A program made the translations under genes and the position numbers. From positions 375,001 through 439,000 of the forward strand of contig NZ_SSHH01000003.1 in assembly GCF_004965515.1 (NCBI RefSeq): a stretch of 64,000 bases of DNA, written 5' to 3'. This stretch comes from Alteraurantiacibacter aquimixticola (lineage in GTDB: Bacteria; Pseudomonadota; Alphaproteobacteria; Sphingomonadales; Sphingomonadaceae). The stretch's first letter is position 1, and each line of letters opens with the position of its first letter. The notes beneath the pieces were generated by a model. It was not told the origin of the DNA and made no database searches. It saw only the letters and a program-made list of their open reading frames with translations. Shown piece after piece: positions 1 through 7,308 of the stretch.

Positions 1-158
1 TCTCTGGCGATCGGTGGTCGTCCAGTTGCGTCGTGGCCAACCGGCCCCCAAGGGACCGCAAGGCCGAACGGCCGCCCGCAGCGGAGGCAGCTTGCTGCCG
101 AAAGCGAGGAAAGCCGAGGCTGCGGATGCAGCCGCTGGCGTTTTAAGCCAGATCATAT
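1..158. other. Left-edge sequence with no assignable gene
   Basis: This GC-rich stretch precedes the initiator tRNA. Open frames cross it on both strands, but none shows a recognisable start, stop or motif, and some run on into the tRNA. In many alphaproteobacteria the initiator tRNA follows a 5S rRNA gene, but I see no 5S-like sequence here. It may be the end of a gene that starts outside the window. Confidence 0.4.
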
Positions 159-235
<77 letters not shown>

Positions 236-250
236 CCGTCCGAAACATAC

Positions 251-277
251 AAGCCGTCCCGTTGGGGCGGCTTTTTT
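251..277 (+). terminator. Intrinsic terminator after tRNA-fMet
   Basis: An inverted repeat with arms AAGCCG and CGGCTT, and extra C-G pairs toward the loop, is followed by six T residues. Its position 16 nt after the tRNA fits termination of the tRNA transcript. Confidence 0.75.
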
Positions 278-337
278 GCGTTTGGCCGGCGGTTTTGTGG
301 CCAGGCGCGCGGCCATGCGCCTAGCTTCAGAGGTTGC

Positions 338-682
338 TCAGATATTGAGGCGTGCGAATACTGCCGCGCCTGTGCGCCGTGCATGAGGAGTTGCGGCTTC
401 GCCTTGGTCTTCCGCTTCGGGCAGCATGGCCGAGAGTGCGTCGGTCACTTTGCCCAGCTCCTCGGGCGCGATCGCGTAATAGACTTGCTTGGCTTCGCGC
501 CTGGTGGTCACAAGGTCCGCCTTCCGGAGAATTGCGAGTTGCTGTGAGAGGGCTGGCTGGGTGATGCCGCTCGCCTCCTCGATCTCGCCCACATTGTGTT
601 CGCCATCGGCCAGCGTTCCCAGGATGCGGAAGCGCAAGGGATGGGCGATTGCCTTCAGGGCCTCGACGATGGCTTCGCTCAT
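338..682 (-). CDS. ArsR/SmtB-family winged-helix repressor, BigR/SqrR-like context
   Basis: A 114-residue one-domain regulator. The N-terminal helix AHPLRFRILGTL and the recognition region SGITQPALSQQLAILRKADLV are typical of ArsR-family DNA-binding domains, followed by the wing TTRREAKQVYYAI. Its start overlaps the stop of the upstream peroxiredoxin as ATGA, so the two should be translationally coupled. The divergent operon encodes persulfide dioxygenase, YeeE/YedE, SQR and SulP, the usual targets of BigR/SqrR persulfide sensors. The protein contains no cysteine at all, whereas BigR and SqrR sense persulfides with a cysteine pair. It may respond to another ligand or be constitutive. Control of the sulfur operon is inferred from position. 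Confidence 0.88.
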   Translation of the reverse strand: MSEAIVEALKAIAHPLRFRILGTLADGEHNVGEIEEASGITQPALSQQLAILRKADLVTTRREAKQVYYAIAPEELGKVTDALSAMLPEAEDQGEAATPHARRTGAAVFARLNI

Positions 683-1314
683 TTACCCACCTTCTCGGTC
701 AGGAACCAGTCAGTCGGCGTATCGGCCGAGAGAATCGCATCGATGTCGGGATCGGGCTGGACGAGCATCGGGTCACCCGGTTGCCAGCCTTCGGGGGCGA
801 GATTGCCGGTCTCATCGGCTGCTTTCAGTGCCGACAAGGTGCGCAGCATCTCGTTTACCGAACGGCCGACATTGAGCGGATAGCAGGCGATCGCGCGGAT
901 GGTACCCTCTGGGTCGATGAAGAAGTTCGTCCGTACGGTCGAGCTGTCATTCGCCTCGGGCGCGACCATGCCATAGGCGCGGCCAATGACCAGCGTCGGA
1001 TCTTCGATGATGGGAAAACGCACTTCCACGTCGAACCGGTCCCGGATCGCCCTCACCCAGGCGAAATGCGAATAGAGACTGTCTACCGACAGGGCGAGCA
1101 GCGCGGTATCCATCTTCGCAAAGCGATCGGCCGCGCGGGCGAGCGCGACGAATTCGCTGGTGCAGACCGGGGTAAAATCGGCCGGATGCGAGAACAGTAG
1201 CGCCCATCGCCCGCGGTAATCGGACAGGCTGACTGGCCCTGCCGTACTGCGCGCAGTGAAGTCCGGTGCGATGTCTCCAATGCGTAGGCACTGGACGTTA
1301 TCCTGGTTCGTCAT
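679..1314 (-). CDS. 1-Cys peroxiredoxin (Prx6 type)
   Basis: A 211-residue thiol peroxidase that reduces hydrogen peroxide or organic peroxides. The catalytic motif is HPADFTPVCTSEF, with the peroxidatic Cys near residue 51. The C-terminal half is long, as in Prx6, with FPIIEDPTLVIGRAYGM, a RTNFFIDPEGTIRA strand and a PEGWQPGD motif. I chose the ATG at 1314; an in-frame ATG ten codons upstream would run into the promoter region. It is the first gene of a two-gene operon with the ArsR regulator and diverges from the persulfide dioxygenase operon, which suggests a role in protecting against reactive sulfur or oxygen species. A second Prx6 homologue lies at 6568. Confidence 0.9.
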   Translation of the reverse strand: MTNQDNVQCLRIGDIAPDFTARSTAGPVSLSDYRGRWALLFSHPADFTPVCTSEFVALARAADRFAKMDTALLALSVDSLYSHFAWVRAIRDRFDVEVRFPIIEDPTLVIGRAYGMVAPEANDSSTVRTNFFIDPEGTIRAIACYPLNVGRSVNEMLRTLSALKAADETGNLAPEGWQPGDPMLVQPDPDIDAILSADTPTDWFLTEKVGK

Positions 1315-1353
1315 AGCCACCCCGTAGCACCTTGACATTTGCAAAGCAATACA

Positions 1354-1370
1354 TATACATAAAATGTGTA
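1354..1370. promoter_or_regulatory. Candidate ArsR operator in the divergent intergenic region
   Basis: An AT-rich inverted repeat, TATACAT-AAA-ATGTGTA, with one mismatch between 7-nt arms. It lies in the short divergent region between the peroxiredoxin-arsR operon and the persulfide dioxygenase gene. BigR-type sites are AT-rich palindromes in the same kind of position. Binding by the adjacent ArsR protein is inferred. Confidence 0.5.
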
Positions 1371-1394
1371 ATTAAAGATTGAGAGGCCGTTCCC

Positions 1395-2321
1395 ATGACT
1401 GACCAAGTGTTGCAGCAGGCCATCGCGCAAATCGAAGCTGCGCGTGCGGATTCTAACCAGATCCCTGTTGTCAAAGGATTTTTTGACCAGGCTACCTATA
1501 CGATCACCTATGTCGTACACGATCCCGCAACGCGTGAAGCGGCGGTTATCGACTCGGTGCTGGACTATCGCCCGAATTCCGGCCGTACGTCCTTCGCCTC
1601 GGCAGATGCGGTAGTTGCATACGTCAATTCGGAAAACCTGAAAGTGACGTGGCTGCTCGAGACGCATGCCCACGCTGATCACCTTTCAGCCGCGCCCTAT
1701 CTGCAGGAAAAGCTCGGCGGCAAGCTCGCCATCGGCCAGCAGATCACCCATGTGCAGGAAGTGTTCGGCAAGCTGTTCAACGCCGGCACCGAATTCGAGC
1801 GTGACGGTTCACAGTTCGACCACCTGTTCGAGGACGGCCACACTTTCAAGCTCGGCAATATCGAGGCGATCTCGCTCCACGTGCCGGGTCATACGCCGGC
1901 CGACATGGCCTATATTATCGGCGATGCCGTGTTCCTGGGCGACACGATGTTCATGCCCGATTACGGCACTGCACGGGCGGACTTCCCCGGCGGCGATGCC
2001 CGTCAGCTCTACAAGTCCATCCGTCGCCTGCTTGAGCTCCCGCGCGAGACGCGCCTGTTCATGTGCCATGACTACAAGGCGCCGGGCCGCGATACCTATG
2101 CCTGGGAATCGACCGTTGGCGCGCAGCACGATTCCAACGTGCATGTGCATGACGGGGTGGGCGAGGACGAGTTCGTCGAAATGCGCACCAAGCGTGACGC
2201 AACGCTCGACCTGCCGGAACTCATCATGCCTTCGGTGCAGGTGAACATCCGTGGCGGGCATATGCCCGAGCCCGAGGATAACGGCATCAGCTACATCAAG
2301 ATCCCGGTCAACGCCGTATGA
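1395..2321 (+). CDS. MBL-fold persulfide dioxygenase (ETHE1/Blh type)
   Basis: A 308-residue metallo-beta-lactamase-fold enzyme. The metal motif THAHADH is at about 90-96, and a second metal His is in HVPGHTPADM near 166. GDTMFMPDYGTARADFPGG follows, then LFMCHDY, which supplies the last metal ligand. The layout matches persulfide dioxygenases, which oxidise glutathione persulfide or similar to sulfite with O2. The family usually has about 230-290 residues in its single-domain form, so this is slightly long at both ends. It is the first gene of the sulfide operon, and its stop overlaps the next ATG. In the operon, SQR makes persulfide or polysulfide, this enzyme makes sulfite, and the membrane proteins move sulfur anions. 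Confidence 0.92.
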   Translation: MTDQVLQQAIAQIEAARADSNQIPVVKGFFDQATYTITYVVHDPATREAAVIDSVLDYRPNSGRTSFASADAVVAYVNSENLKVTWLLETHAHADHLSAAPYLQEKLGGKLAIGQQITHVQEVFGKLFNAGTEFERDGSQFDHLFEDGHTFKLGNIEAISLHVPGHTPADMAYIIGDAVFLGDTMFMPDYGTARADFPGGDARQLYKSIRRLLELPRETRLFMCHDYKAPGRDTYAWESTVGAQHDSNVHVHDGVGEDEFVEMRTKRDATLDLPELIMPSVQVNIRGGHMPEPEDNGISYIKIPVNAV

Positions 2322-2764
2322 CGCTGCCCGGATTTCCCGATGCGCAGCCCCTTGAAGGGTTGGTCGGCGGTGTGCTGATCGGCATCTCGGCCGCGATCAT
2401 GCTGCTGGGTGCCGGCCGCATCGCGGGCGTCAGCGGCTTGCTGGCGCGCGCGACGGGCATTGCCGACAGCGGCCCGCCATGGATCATGGCGCTCAATTTC
2501 ATTATTGGCCTCGTGCTGGGCGGCCTCGTCTACGCGCTGGCCTTCGGTCCGGTCGCGGTCAGCTATTCTCCCTCCCTCATCCTGCTTGCTGCGGCCGGAC
2601 TCTTTGTCGGATTCGGTACGCGCATGGGATCCGGCTGCACCAGCGGTCACGGTGTTTGCGGCATGTCGCGCCTGTCGCGCCGGTCGATCACGGCGACGCT
2701 CGCCTTCATGGTGAGCGGGATCGTGACCGTCGCTGTCGCCAACGCCTTGGGATGGGGATGGTGA
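2318..2764 (+). CDS. YeeE/YedE (PmpA-like) half-transporter
   Basis: A 148-residue inner-membrane protein with about four hydrophobic segments. It carries the family signature GSGCTSGHGVCGMSRLSRRS at about 105-125, whose cysteines are thought to handle thiosulfate or persulfide sulfur during transport. It overlaps the upstream dioxygenase stop and its own stop overlaps the next start, so three genes are coupled. Full YeeE proteins carry two such halves in one chain; here they are two genes, as in the PmpA/PmpB arrangement next to BigR-type regulators. Substrate is not shown by sequence alone. Confidence 0.9.
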   Translation: MTLPGFPDAQPLEGLVGGVLIGISAAIMLLGAGRIAGVSGLLARATGIADSGPPWIMALNFIIGLVLGGLVYALAFGPVAVSYSPSLILLAAAGLFVGFGTRMGSGCTSGHGVCGMSRLSRRSITATLAFMVSGIVTVAVANALGWGW

Positions 2765-3186
2765 TGAAACAGCTCCTGACCCTTATCGCCGGCGTGATCT
2801 TTGGCATCGGCCTGACGCTTTCAGGCATGACCGATCCCGCGCGCGTGCGCGGCTTCCTCGATATCTTCGGTGACTGGGACCCGACGCTCGCCTTCGTGAT
2901 GGGCGGCGCGCTGATCGTGATGGCCGTGGCCTGGTTCATCCAGCCGAAAATGGTGAAGCCGCTGGTCGACACGACCTGGCACCTGCCCGGCACGCGCCAC
3001 ATCGATGGCAAGCTTGTTGGTGGCGCTGCTTTGTTCGGCGTTGGCTGGGGACTGGGCGGATTGTGCCCGGGGCCCGCCATCGCATCGCTCGGCACCGCCC
3101 CTTCGCCGGCTGCCATCGCCACTTTCGTCGCCTCCATGCTGGCAGGCATGCTGCTGCACAAGCTGGTGACATCGAAGAACGCCTAG
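2764..3186 (+). CDS. YeeE/YedE (PmpB-like) half-transporter
   Basis: A 140-residue membrane protein starting at the ATG that overlaps the preceding TGA as ATGA. Four hydrophobic segments are visible. The conserved motifs are GLTLSGMTDPARVRGFLD near the N-terminus and GWGLGGLCPGPA near residue 100, whose Cys is the second sulfur-handling residue of the family. It is predicted to pair with the preceding half-protein to form one channel for thiosulfate or related sulfur species. Longer reading frames exist upstream, but the start used here fits the coupling and the first membrane segment. Confidence 0.9.
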   Translation: MKQLLTLIAGVIFGIGLTLSGMTDPARVRGFLDIFGDWDPTLAFVMGGALIVMAVAWFIQPKMVKPLVDTTWHLPGTRHIDGKLVGGAALFGVGWGLGGLCPGPAIASLGTAPSPAAIATFVASMLAGMLLHKLVTSKNA

Positions 3187-3237
3187 CGGCTGCGCTGCCT
3201 TCCGCTCGCGCGCCCTAACACTTGAGAGGATCGTCCC

Positions 3238-4464
3238 ATGGCCCAACACAAGCACACAGTCGTTGTTGTCGGTGGAGGTTCGGCAGGGATCGCGACCGCG
3301 GCCAGCATGCTGCGCCGCCGCCCCGGGCTCGACCTTGCCATCGTGGATGGTGCGGCGGACCATTTCTACCAGCCGGGCTGGACCATGGTCGGCGGCGGGG
3401 TCTTCAACCCGGAGATCACGCGGCGGCCGGAATCCAGCGTCATTCCCAAGGGCGCGACCTGGATCCACCAATATGTCAGCACTTTCGACCCGGACAATAA
3501 TTGCCTGACCACCACGGAAGGTGACGAGGTGCAGTATGATCTTCTGGTCGTCGCCCCCGGCATCAAGCTCGACTGGGGCCAGATCGCGGGGCTGGAGGAG
3601 ACGCTGGGCAAGAATGGCGTCACCTCCAACTATCGCTATGACCTGGCGCCCTATACCTGGCAGCTGGTGCAGCAGATGAAGCAGGGCCGCGCGCTGTTCA
3701 CCCAGCCGCCCATGCCAATCAAATGTGCCGGTGCCCCGCAGAAGAGCATGTATCTCAGCTGCGACCACTGGCTGCGCCATGGCCGCCTCGACGATATCAA
3801 TGTGCAGTTCCGCAATGCCGGCGCCGTGCTGTTCGGCGTGGAGGCCTATGTCCCCGCGCTGATGGAATATGTGGCGAAATACGGCATCGACCTGGAGCTG
3901 GAGAGCAAGCTCGTCGCCGTCGATGGCCCCGGCAAGGTCGCGACCTTTGCCACCAAGGACGGTGAGGAGAAGGTGGAGTTCGACATGATCCATGTCGTGC
4001 CCCCGCAGGTCGGCCCGGACTTCATTCGCGAAAGCGCGCTGGCTGGCGAAAGCGGTTTCGTCGATGTCGACCAGTTCAGTCTGCGCCACACCAAATATCC
4101 CAACGTCTTCGGCCTTGGTGACGGGTGCAGCGCGCCCAATGCCAAGACCGCCGCCGCCGCGCGCAAGCAGGCGCCGGTCGTCGCGGTGAATGCGCTGAGA
4201 GTGCTCGACGGCAAGGAGCCTACGGTCGCCTATGACGGTTATGGCTCTTGCCCGCTGACGGTGGAGCGCGGCAAGATCGTGCTCGCCGAATTCGGCTATG
4301 GCGGCAAGCTGATGCCCAGCTTCCCCACCTGGCTGGTGGACGGGACCAAGGCGACGCGGCTCAGCTGGATGCTGAAGGCCGATGCGCTGCCGTGGATTTA
4401 CTGGAACGGGATGCTGAAGGGCCGCGAGTGGCTTGCCGGTCCCGGCAACATGATCGCGCAGTAA
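3238..4464 (+). CDS. sqr: Sulfide:quinone oxidoreductase, type II
   Basis: A 408-residue FAD flavoprotein that oxidises sulfide and passes electrons to quinone. The dinucleotide fold VVVVGGGSAGIATA is at about 7-20. The motif YQPGWTMVGGG near 44-54, the motif PIKCAGAPQKSMYL with Cys163, and GYGSCPLTVERG with Cys338 match type II SQR, the group that includes the mitochondrial enzyme. C163 and C338 are the expected catalytic cysteine pair. VFGLGDGCSAPNAKTAAAARKQ is the second FAD-binding motif. It sits between the YeeE pair and SulP in the same operon and supplies persulfide for the dioxygenase. It is probably a peripheral membrane protein. Confidence 0.94.
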   Translation: MAQHKHTVVVVGGGSAGIATAASMLRRRPGLDLAIVDGAADHFYQPGWTMVGGGVFNPEITRRPESSVIPKGATWIHQYVSTFDPDNNCLTTTEGDEVQYDLLVVAPGIKLDWGQIAGLEETLGKNGVTSNYRYDLAPYTWQLVQQMKQGRALFTQPPMPIKCAGAPQKSMYLSCDHWLRHGRLDDINVQFRNAGAVLFGVEAYVPALMEYVAKYGIDLELESKLVAVDGPGKVATFATKDGEEKVEFDMIHVVPPQVGPDFIRESALAGESGFVDVDQFSLRHTKYPNVFGLGDGCSAPNAKTAAAARKQAPVVAVNALRVLDGKEPTVAYDGYGSCPLTVERGKIVLAEFGYGGKLMPSFPTWLVDGTKATRLSWMLKADALPWIYWNGMLKGREWLAGPGNMIAQ

Positions 4465-4479
4465 GGCGGGCTAGGGGTC

Positions 4480-6243
4480 GTGCCGAACATTCTGCGCCGA
4501 TATTTCCCCATCCTCGAATGGGGTGCGGCCTATAATCGTGAAATCCTGACGGCGGACATGCTGGCGGCGGTGATCGTCACCATCATGCTGATCCCGCAAA
4601 GCCTCGCCTATGCGCTGCTGGCGGGCTTGCCGCCGGTCGTCGGCCTCTACGCCTCGATCCTGCCGCTCGTCGCCTATGCGATTTTCGGGACAAGCCGCAC
4701 CCTGGCCGTGGGGCCGGTGGCGGTGGTGTCCTTGATGACGGCGTCCGCCGCGGGCGCGGTGGCTGCGCAGGGGACGGCGGAATATCTGGAAGCGGCGATC
4801 ACGCTGGCCGCGCTGTCCGGCGTGATGCTGGCTGTGCTCGGCTTCCTGCGGCTCGGCTTCCTCGCCAATCTCCTCTCGCATCCGGTCATCGCCGGTTTTA
4901 TCACCGCGAGCGGCATCCTCATCGCAACCAGCCAGTTGCGCCACTTGCTCGGCATTTCGGGCGGGGGCGAGAACTGGCCGGAGATGCTCGGTAACCTGTT
5001 CGCCAACCTGCCCGATACCAATTGGCCGACCGTCGTGGTCGGCGGCTTCGCCACGGCCTTCCTGTTCTGGGTGCGCAAGGGATTTGCGCCGCTGCTGGAA
5101 AAGTTCGGCATGACGAAGAAGGGCGCAGGCATGGCCGCCAAGGCCGGGCCGGTGATCGCGGTCGTGCTGACCATCCTTGCCGTGCTCGCCTTCGACCTTG
5201 GAACACGCGGTGTGGCGCTGGTGGGCGCGGTGCCTCAGGGCTTGCCGCCCTTTGCCGTTCCCTCGACCGATATGGGCCTGATCGCGCAGCTCTTTGTGCC
5301 TGCCCTGCTGATCTCGATCATCGGTTTCGTGGAGAGCGTCTCGGTGGCGCAGACACTCGCTGCCAAGCGCCGCCAGCGCATCACGCCCGACCAGGAGCTG
5401 GTGGGCCTTGGCGCCTCCAACATCGCCTCGGCTCTCAGCGGCGGTTATCCCGTGACCGGCGGCTTTGCCCGTTCGGTGGTGAATTTCGATGCCGGCGCGC
5501 AGACGCCTGCCGCCGGCGCCTATACCGCAGGCGGCATTGCGCTCGCCTCGCTCTTCCTCACCCCCCTGCTGTTCAACCTGCCGATCGCGACCTTGGCCGC
5601 TACGATCATCGTCGCCGTGCTGAGCCTGGTGGACCTCAAGACGCCGGGGCAGCTCTGGCGCTATTCCAAAGGCGATTTCGCCGCGCATATGGCGACGATC
5701 ATCGCCACGCTGCTGGCGGGCGTGGAGATGGGCGTGATCGCGGGCGTATTGCTCGGCCTGCTGCTCTATCTCTGGAGAGCCTCGCGCCCTCACGCCGCCG
5801 TCGTCGGCCGCGTGCCGGAGACAGAGCATTTCCGCAATGTGGAGCGGCACAAGGTGCTGACCCTGCCGCACCTCCTTTCCATCCGCATCGATGAGAGTCT
5901 GACCTATCTCAATGCCCGCTGGCTGGAGGAATATGTGCTGGAGCGCGTGGCCGAACGGCCCGAGCTGCGCCACGTGATCCTGATGTGCAGCGCGGTCAAT
6001 GCGATCGATGCGACGGGGCTGGAAAGCCTCGAGGCGATCAATCACCGCCTCGCCGATGGCGGGATCGGGCTGCATCTGTCCGAAGTGAAGGGGCCGGTTA
6101 TGGACCGGCTCAACGGAACCCATTTCCTGGAGGAGCTGAATGGCCGCGTCTTCCTGTCGCAGGACCAGGCCTGGTCCGAGCTGGCAGCCGATGACGGAGA
6201 GATCGCTCCCACCGACCACATGCTTGCAAGAGGACTGATTTGA
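4480..6243 (+). CDS. SulP-family anion permease with STAS domain
   Basis: A 587-residue transporter starting at GTG. The N-terminal part has about ten to twelve membrane segments and typical SulP motifs: LIPQSLAYALLAGLPPVVGLYAS and GGYPVTGGFARSVVNFDAGAQTP. A cytoplasmic STAS domain covers roughly residues 450-570, with the phosphorylation-type motif AVNAIDATGLESLE. SulP proteins move sulfate, bicarbonate or other anions. Its place 16 nt after SQR suggests export or exchange of sulfate or sulfite from sulfide oxidation. The stop codon overlaps the start of the small HTH gene. Substrate is inferred from context. Confidence 0.9.
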   Translation: MPNILRRYFPILEWGAAYNREILTADMLAAVIVTIMLIPQSLAYALLAGLPPVVGLYASILPLVAYAIFGTSRTLAVGPVAVVSLMTASAAGAVAAQGTAEYLEAAITLAALSGVMLAVLGFLRLGFLANLLSHPVIAGFITASGILIATSQLRHLLGISGGGENWPEMLGNLFANLPDTNWPTVVVGGFATAFLFWVRKGFAPLLEKFGMTKKGAGMAAKAGPVIAVVLTILAVLAFDLGTRGVALVGAVPQGLPPFAVPSTDMGLIAQLFVPALLISIIGFVESVSVAQTLAAKRRQRITPDQELVGLGASNIASALSGGYPVTGGFARSVVNFDAGAQTPAAGAYTAGGIALASLFLTPLLFNLPIATLAATIIVAVLSLVDLKTPGQLWRYSKGDFAAHMATIIATLLAGVEMGVIAGVLLGLLLYLWRASRPHAAVVGRVPETEHFRNVERHKVLTLPHLLSIRIDESLTYLNARWLEEYVLERVAERPELRHVILMCSAVNAIDATGLESLEAINHRLADGGIGLHLSEVKGPVMDRLNGTHFLEELNGRVFLSQDQAWSELAADDGEIAPTDHMLARGLI

Positions 6244-6392
6244 TGACTGCCATCCCCGAAAAGGACGCCAAGTGCCGCAAGATCGAGCGGCTGATCGCAT
6301 CGGGCATGGGCGTGACCGAAAGCTGCCGCGAAGTCGGCATCTCGGAAAAGACGCTGTACCGCTGGCGCGCCGAGCGGCGGAAGATTGCCTGA
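6243..6392 (+). CDS. 49-residue transposase-type helix-turn-helix protein
   Basis: A short gene whose ATG overlaps the SulP stop codon as ATGA, so it is very likely translated. The protein is almost entirely one homeodomain-like HTH: KCRKIERLIASGMGVTESC, then REVGISEKTLYRWRAERRK. This resembles the N-terminal HTH of IS3-type OrfA proteins, but no OrfB, inverted repeats or second domain is present. As a coupled last gene in a metabolic operon it could be a domesticated DNA-binding protein acting locally. Its function is unknown. Confidence 0.7.
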   Translation: MTAIPEKDAKCRKIERLIASGMGVTESCREVGISEKTLYRWRAERRKIA

Positions 6393-6567
6393 CTGCCTTT
6401 TCAATTAAGGGAAAACGGTAATTGTAATACGTTATTTTTGCGCTTTTGAGCCCAATTTCCCCTGAAAATCGCTTCAGGATATAATACGATTACGCTAATC
6501 AAGTAATTGAGTTAGTCGAATCGGAATACCGGCGCTATCTCTCTCGCACCAACCAAGGAGCCAAGAG
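6393..6567 (+). promoter_or_regulatory. AT-rich promoter region of the second peroxiredoxin
   Basis: This gap is far richer in A and T than its surroundings. It holds a hairpin with arms CCTGAA (6461-6466) and TTCAGG (6473-6478), directly followed by a perfect TATAAT at 6480-6485. No clear -35 box is visible at the right spacing, which would fit an activator-dependent promoter. The ribosome-binding site AAGGAG lies just before the ATG at 6568. Confidence 0.45.
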
Positions 6568-7197
6568 ATGACACTGCATATCGGAGACACCGCACCCGAC
6601 TTCACCGTGGACAGCACGGTCGGCGAAATCAGCCTGCATGACTGGGCTGGCGATAGCTGGGTGTTCTTCTTCAGCCACCCGGCGGACTTCACGCCGGTCT
6701 GCACCACCGAAATGGGCATGACCGCCCGCCTTGCCGGTGAGTTCGACAAGCGCAACGTGAAGCCGCTGGGCCTTTCGACCGATACGGCCGAAGAGCATCT
6801 GGAGTGGATCAAGGACGTGGACGAGACGCAGAACACCACGCTGAAATTCCCCATCGTGGCCGATCCCGACCTGGAGATCGCGCGCCTCTATGACATGATC
6901 CACCCGGACCAGAGCGAGACCGCTGCCGTGCGTTCTGTCTACATCATCGATCCGGCCAAGAAGATCCGGCTGATGATGACCTATCCGATGAGCGTGGGGC
7001 GCAATTTCGACGAGATCCTGCGCGTGATCGACAGCCTGCAGCTGACCGACCGCGCCAAGGTCGTCACCCCGGCCAACTGGGAGCCGGGCGGCGAGGTGAT
7101 CATCCCGCCCTCGATCCCCGATGAGGAGGCCAAGAAGATGTTCCCGCAGGGCTTCACCACCATCAAGCCTTATCTCAGGATGACCAAGGTCGCCTGA
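6568..7197 (+). CDS. 1-Cys peroxiredoxin (Prx6 type), second copy
   Basis: A 209-residue thiol peroxidase with catalytic motif HPADFTPVCTTEM and peroxidatic Cys45. DPDLEIARLYDMIHP and the C-terminal PANWEPGGEVIIPPSI and GFTTIKPYLRMTKVA segments are typical of bacterial Prx6 proteins. It lies 175 nt after the sulfur operon with its own AT-rich promoter and is followed by a hairpin. It is paralogous to the protein at 679-1314 but differs widely outside the core motifs, so the two are not a recent duplication. Confidence 0.93.
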   Translation: MTLHIGDTAPDFTVDSTVGEISLHDWAGDSWVFFFSHPADFTPVCTTEMGMTARLAGEFDKRNVKPLGLSTDTAEEHLEWIKDVDETQNTTLKFPIVADPDLEIARLYDMIHPDQSETAAVRSVYIIDPAKKIRLMMTYPMSVGRNFDEILRVIDSLQLTDRAKVVTPANWEPGGEVIIPPSIPDEEAKKMFPQGFTTIKPYLRMTKVA

Positions 7198-7206
7198 GGT
7201 TCCAGA

Positions 7207-7245
7207 GAATGCCCGTCAGCCTTCCCATCCGGCTGGCGGGCATTC
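7207..7245 (+). terminator. Hairpin after the peroxiredoxin gene
   Basis: An inverted repeat with 15-nt arms (GAATGCCCGTCAGCC and GGCTGGCGGGCATTC, one mismatch) and a 9-nt loop begins 10 nt after the stop codon. No clear T-run follows, so termination is likely rather than certain. Confidence 0.55.
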
Positions 7246-7308
7246 ACTTGTCTGTTAAAGCGGCTATAGGGGCCGTGCACCGATCAGACTGAAAGGCTTT
7301 TTCCGGCC

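Noticed and set aside
1-158. End of an rRNA operon before the initiator tRNA
   Set aside because: The expected 5S rRNA sequence is not visible in this stretch.
2821-4089. Antisense frames over sqr and sulP (also 4471-6300)
   Set aside because: Compositional shadows of clear enzymes and transporters; no motifs.
6243-6392. Interpretation as a fragment of an insertion sequence
   Set aside because: No terminal inverted repeats, target duplication or second transposase frame was found, and the start is precisely coupled to the SulP stop.
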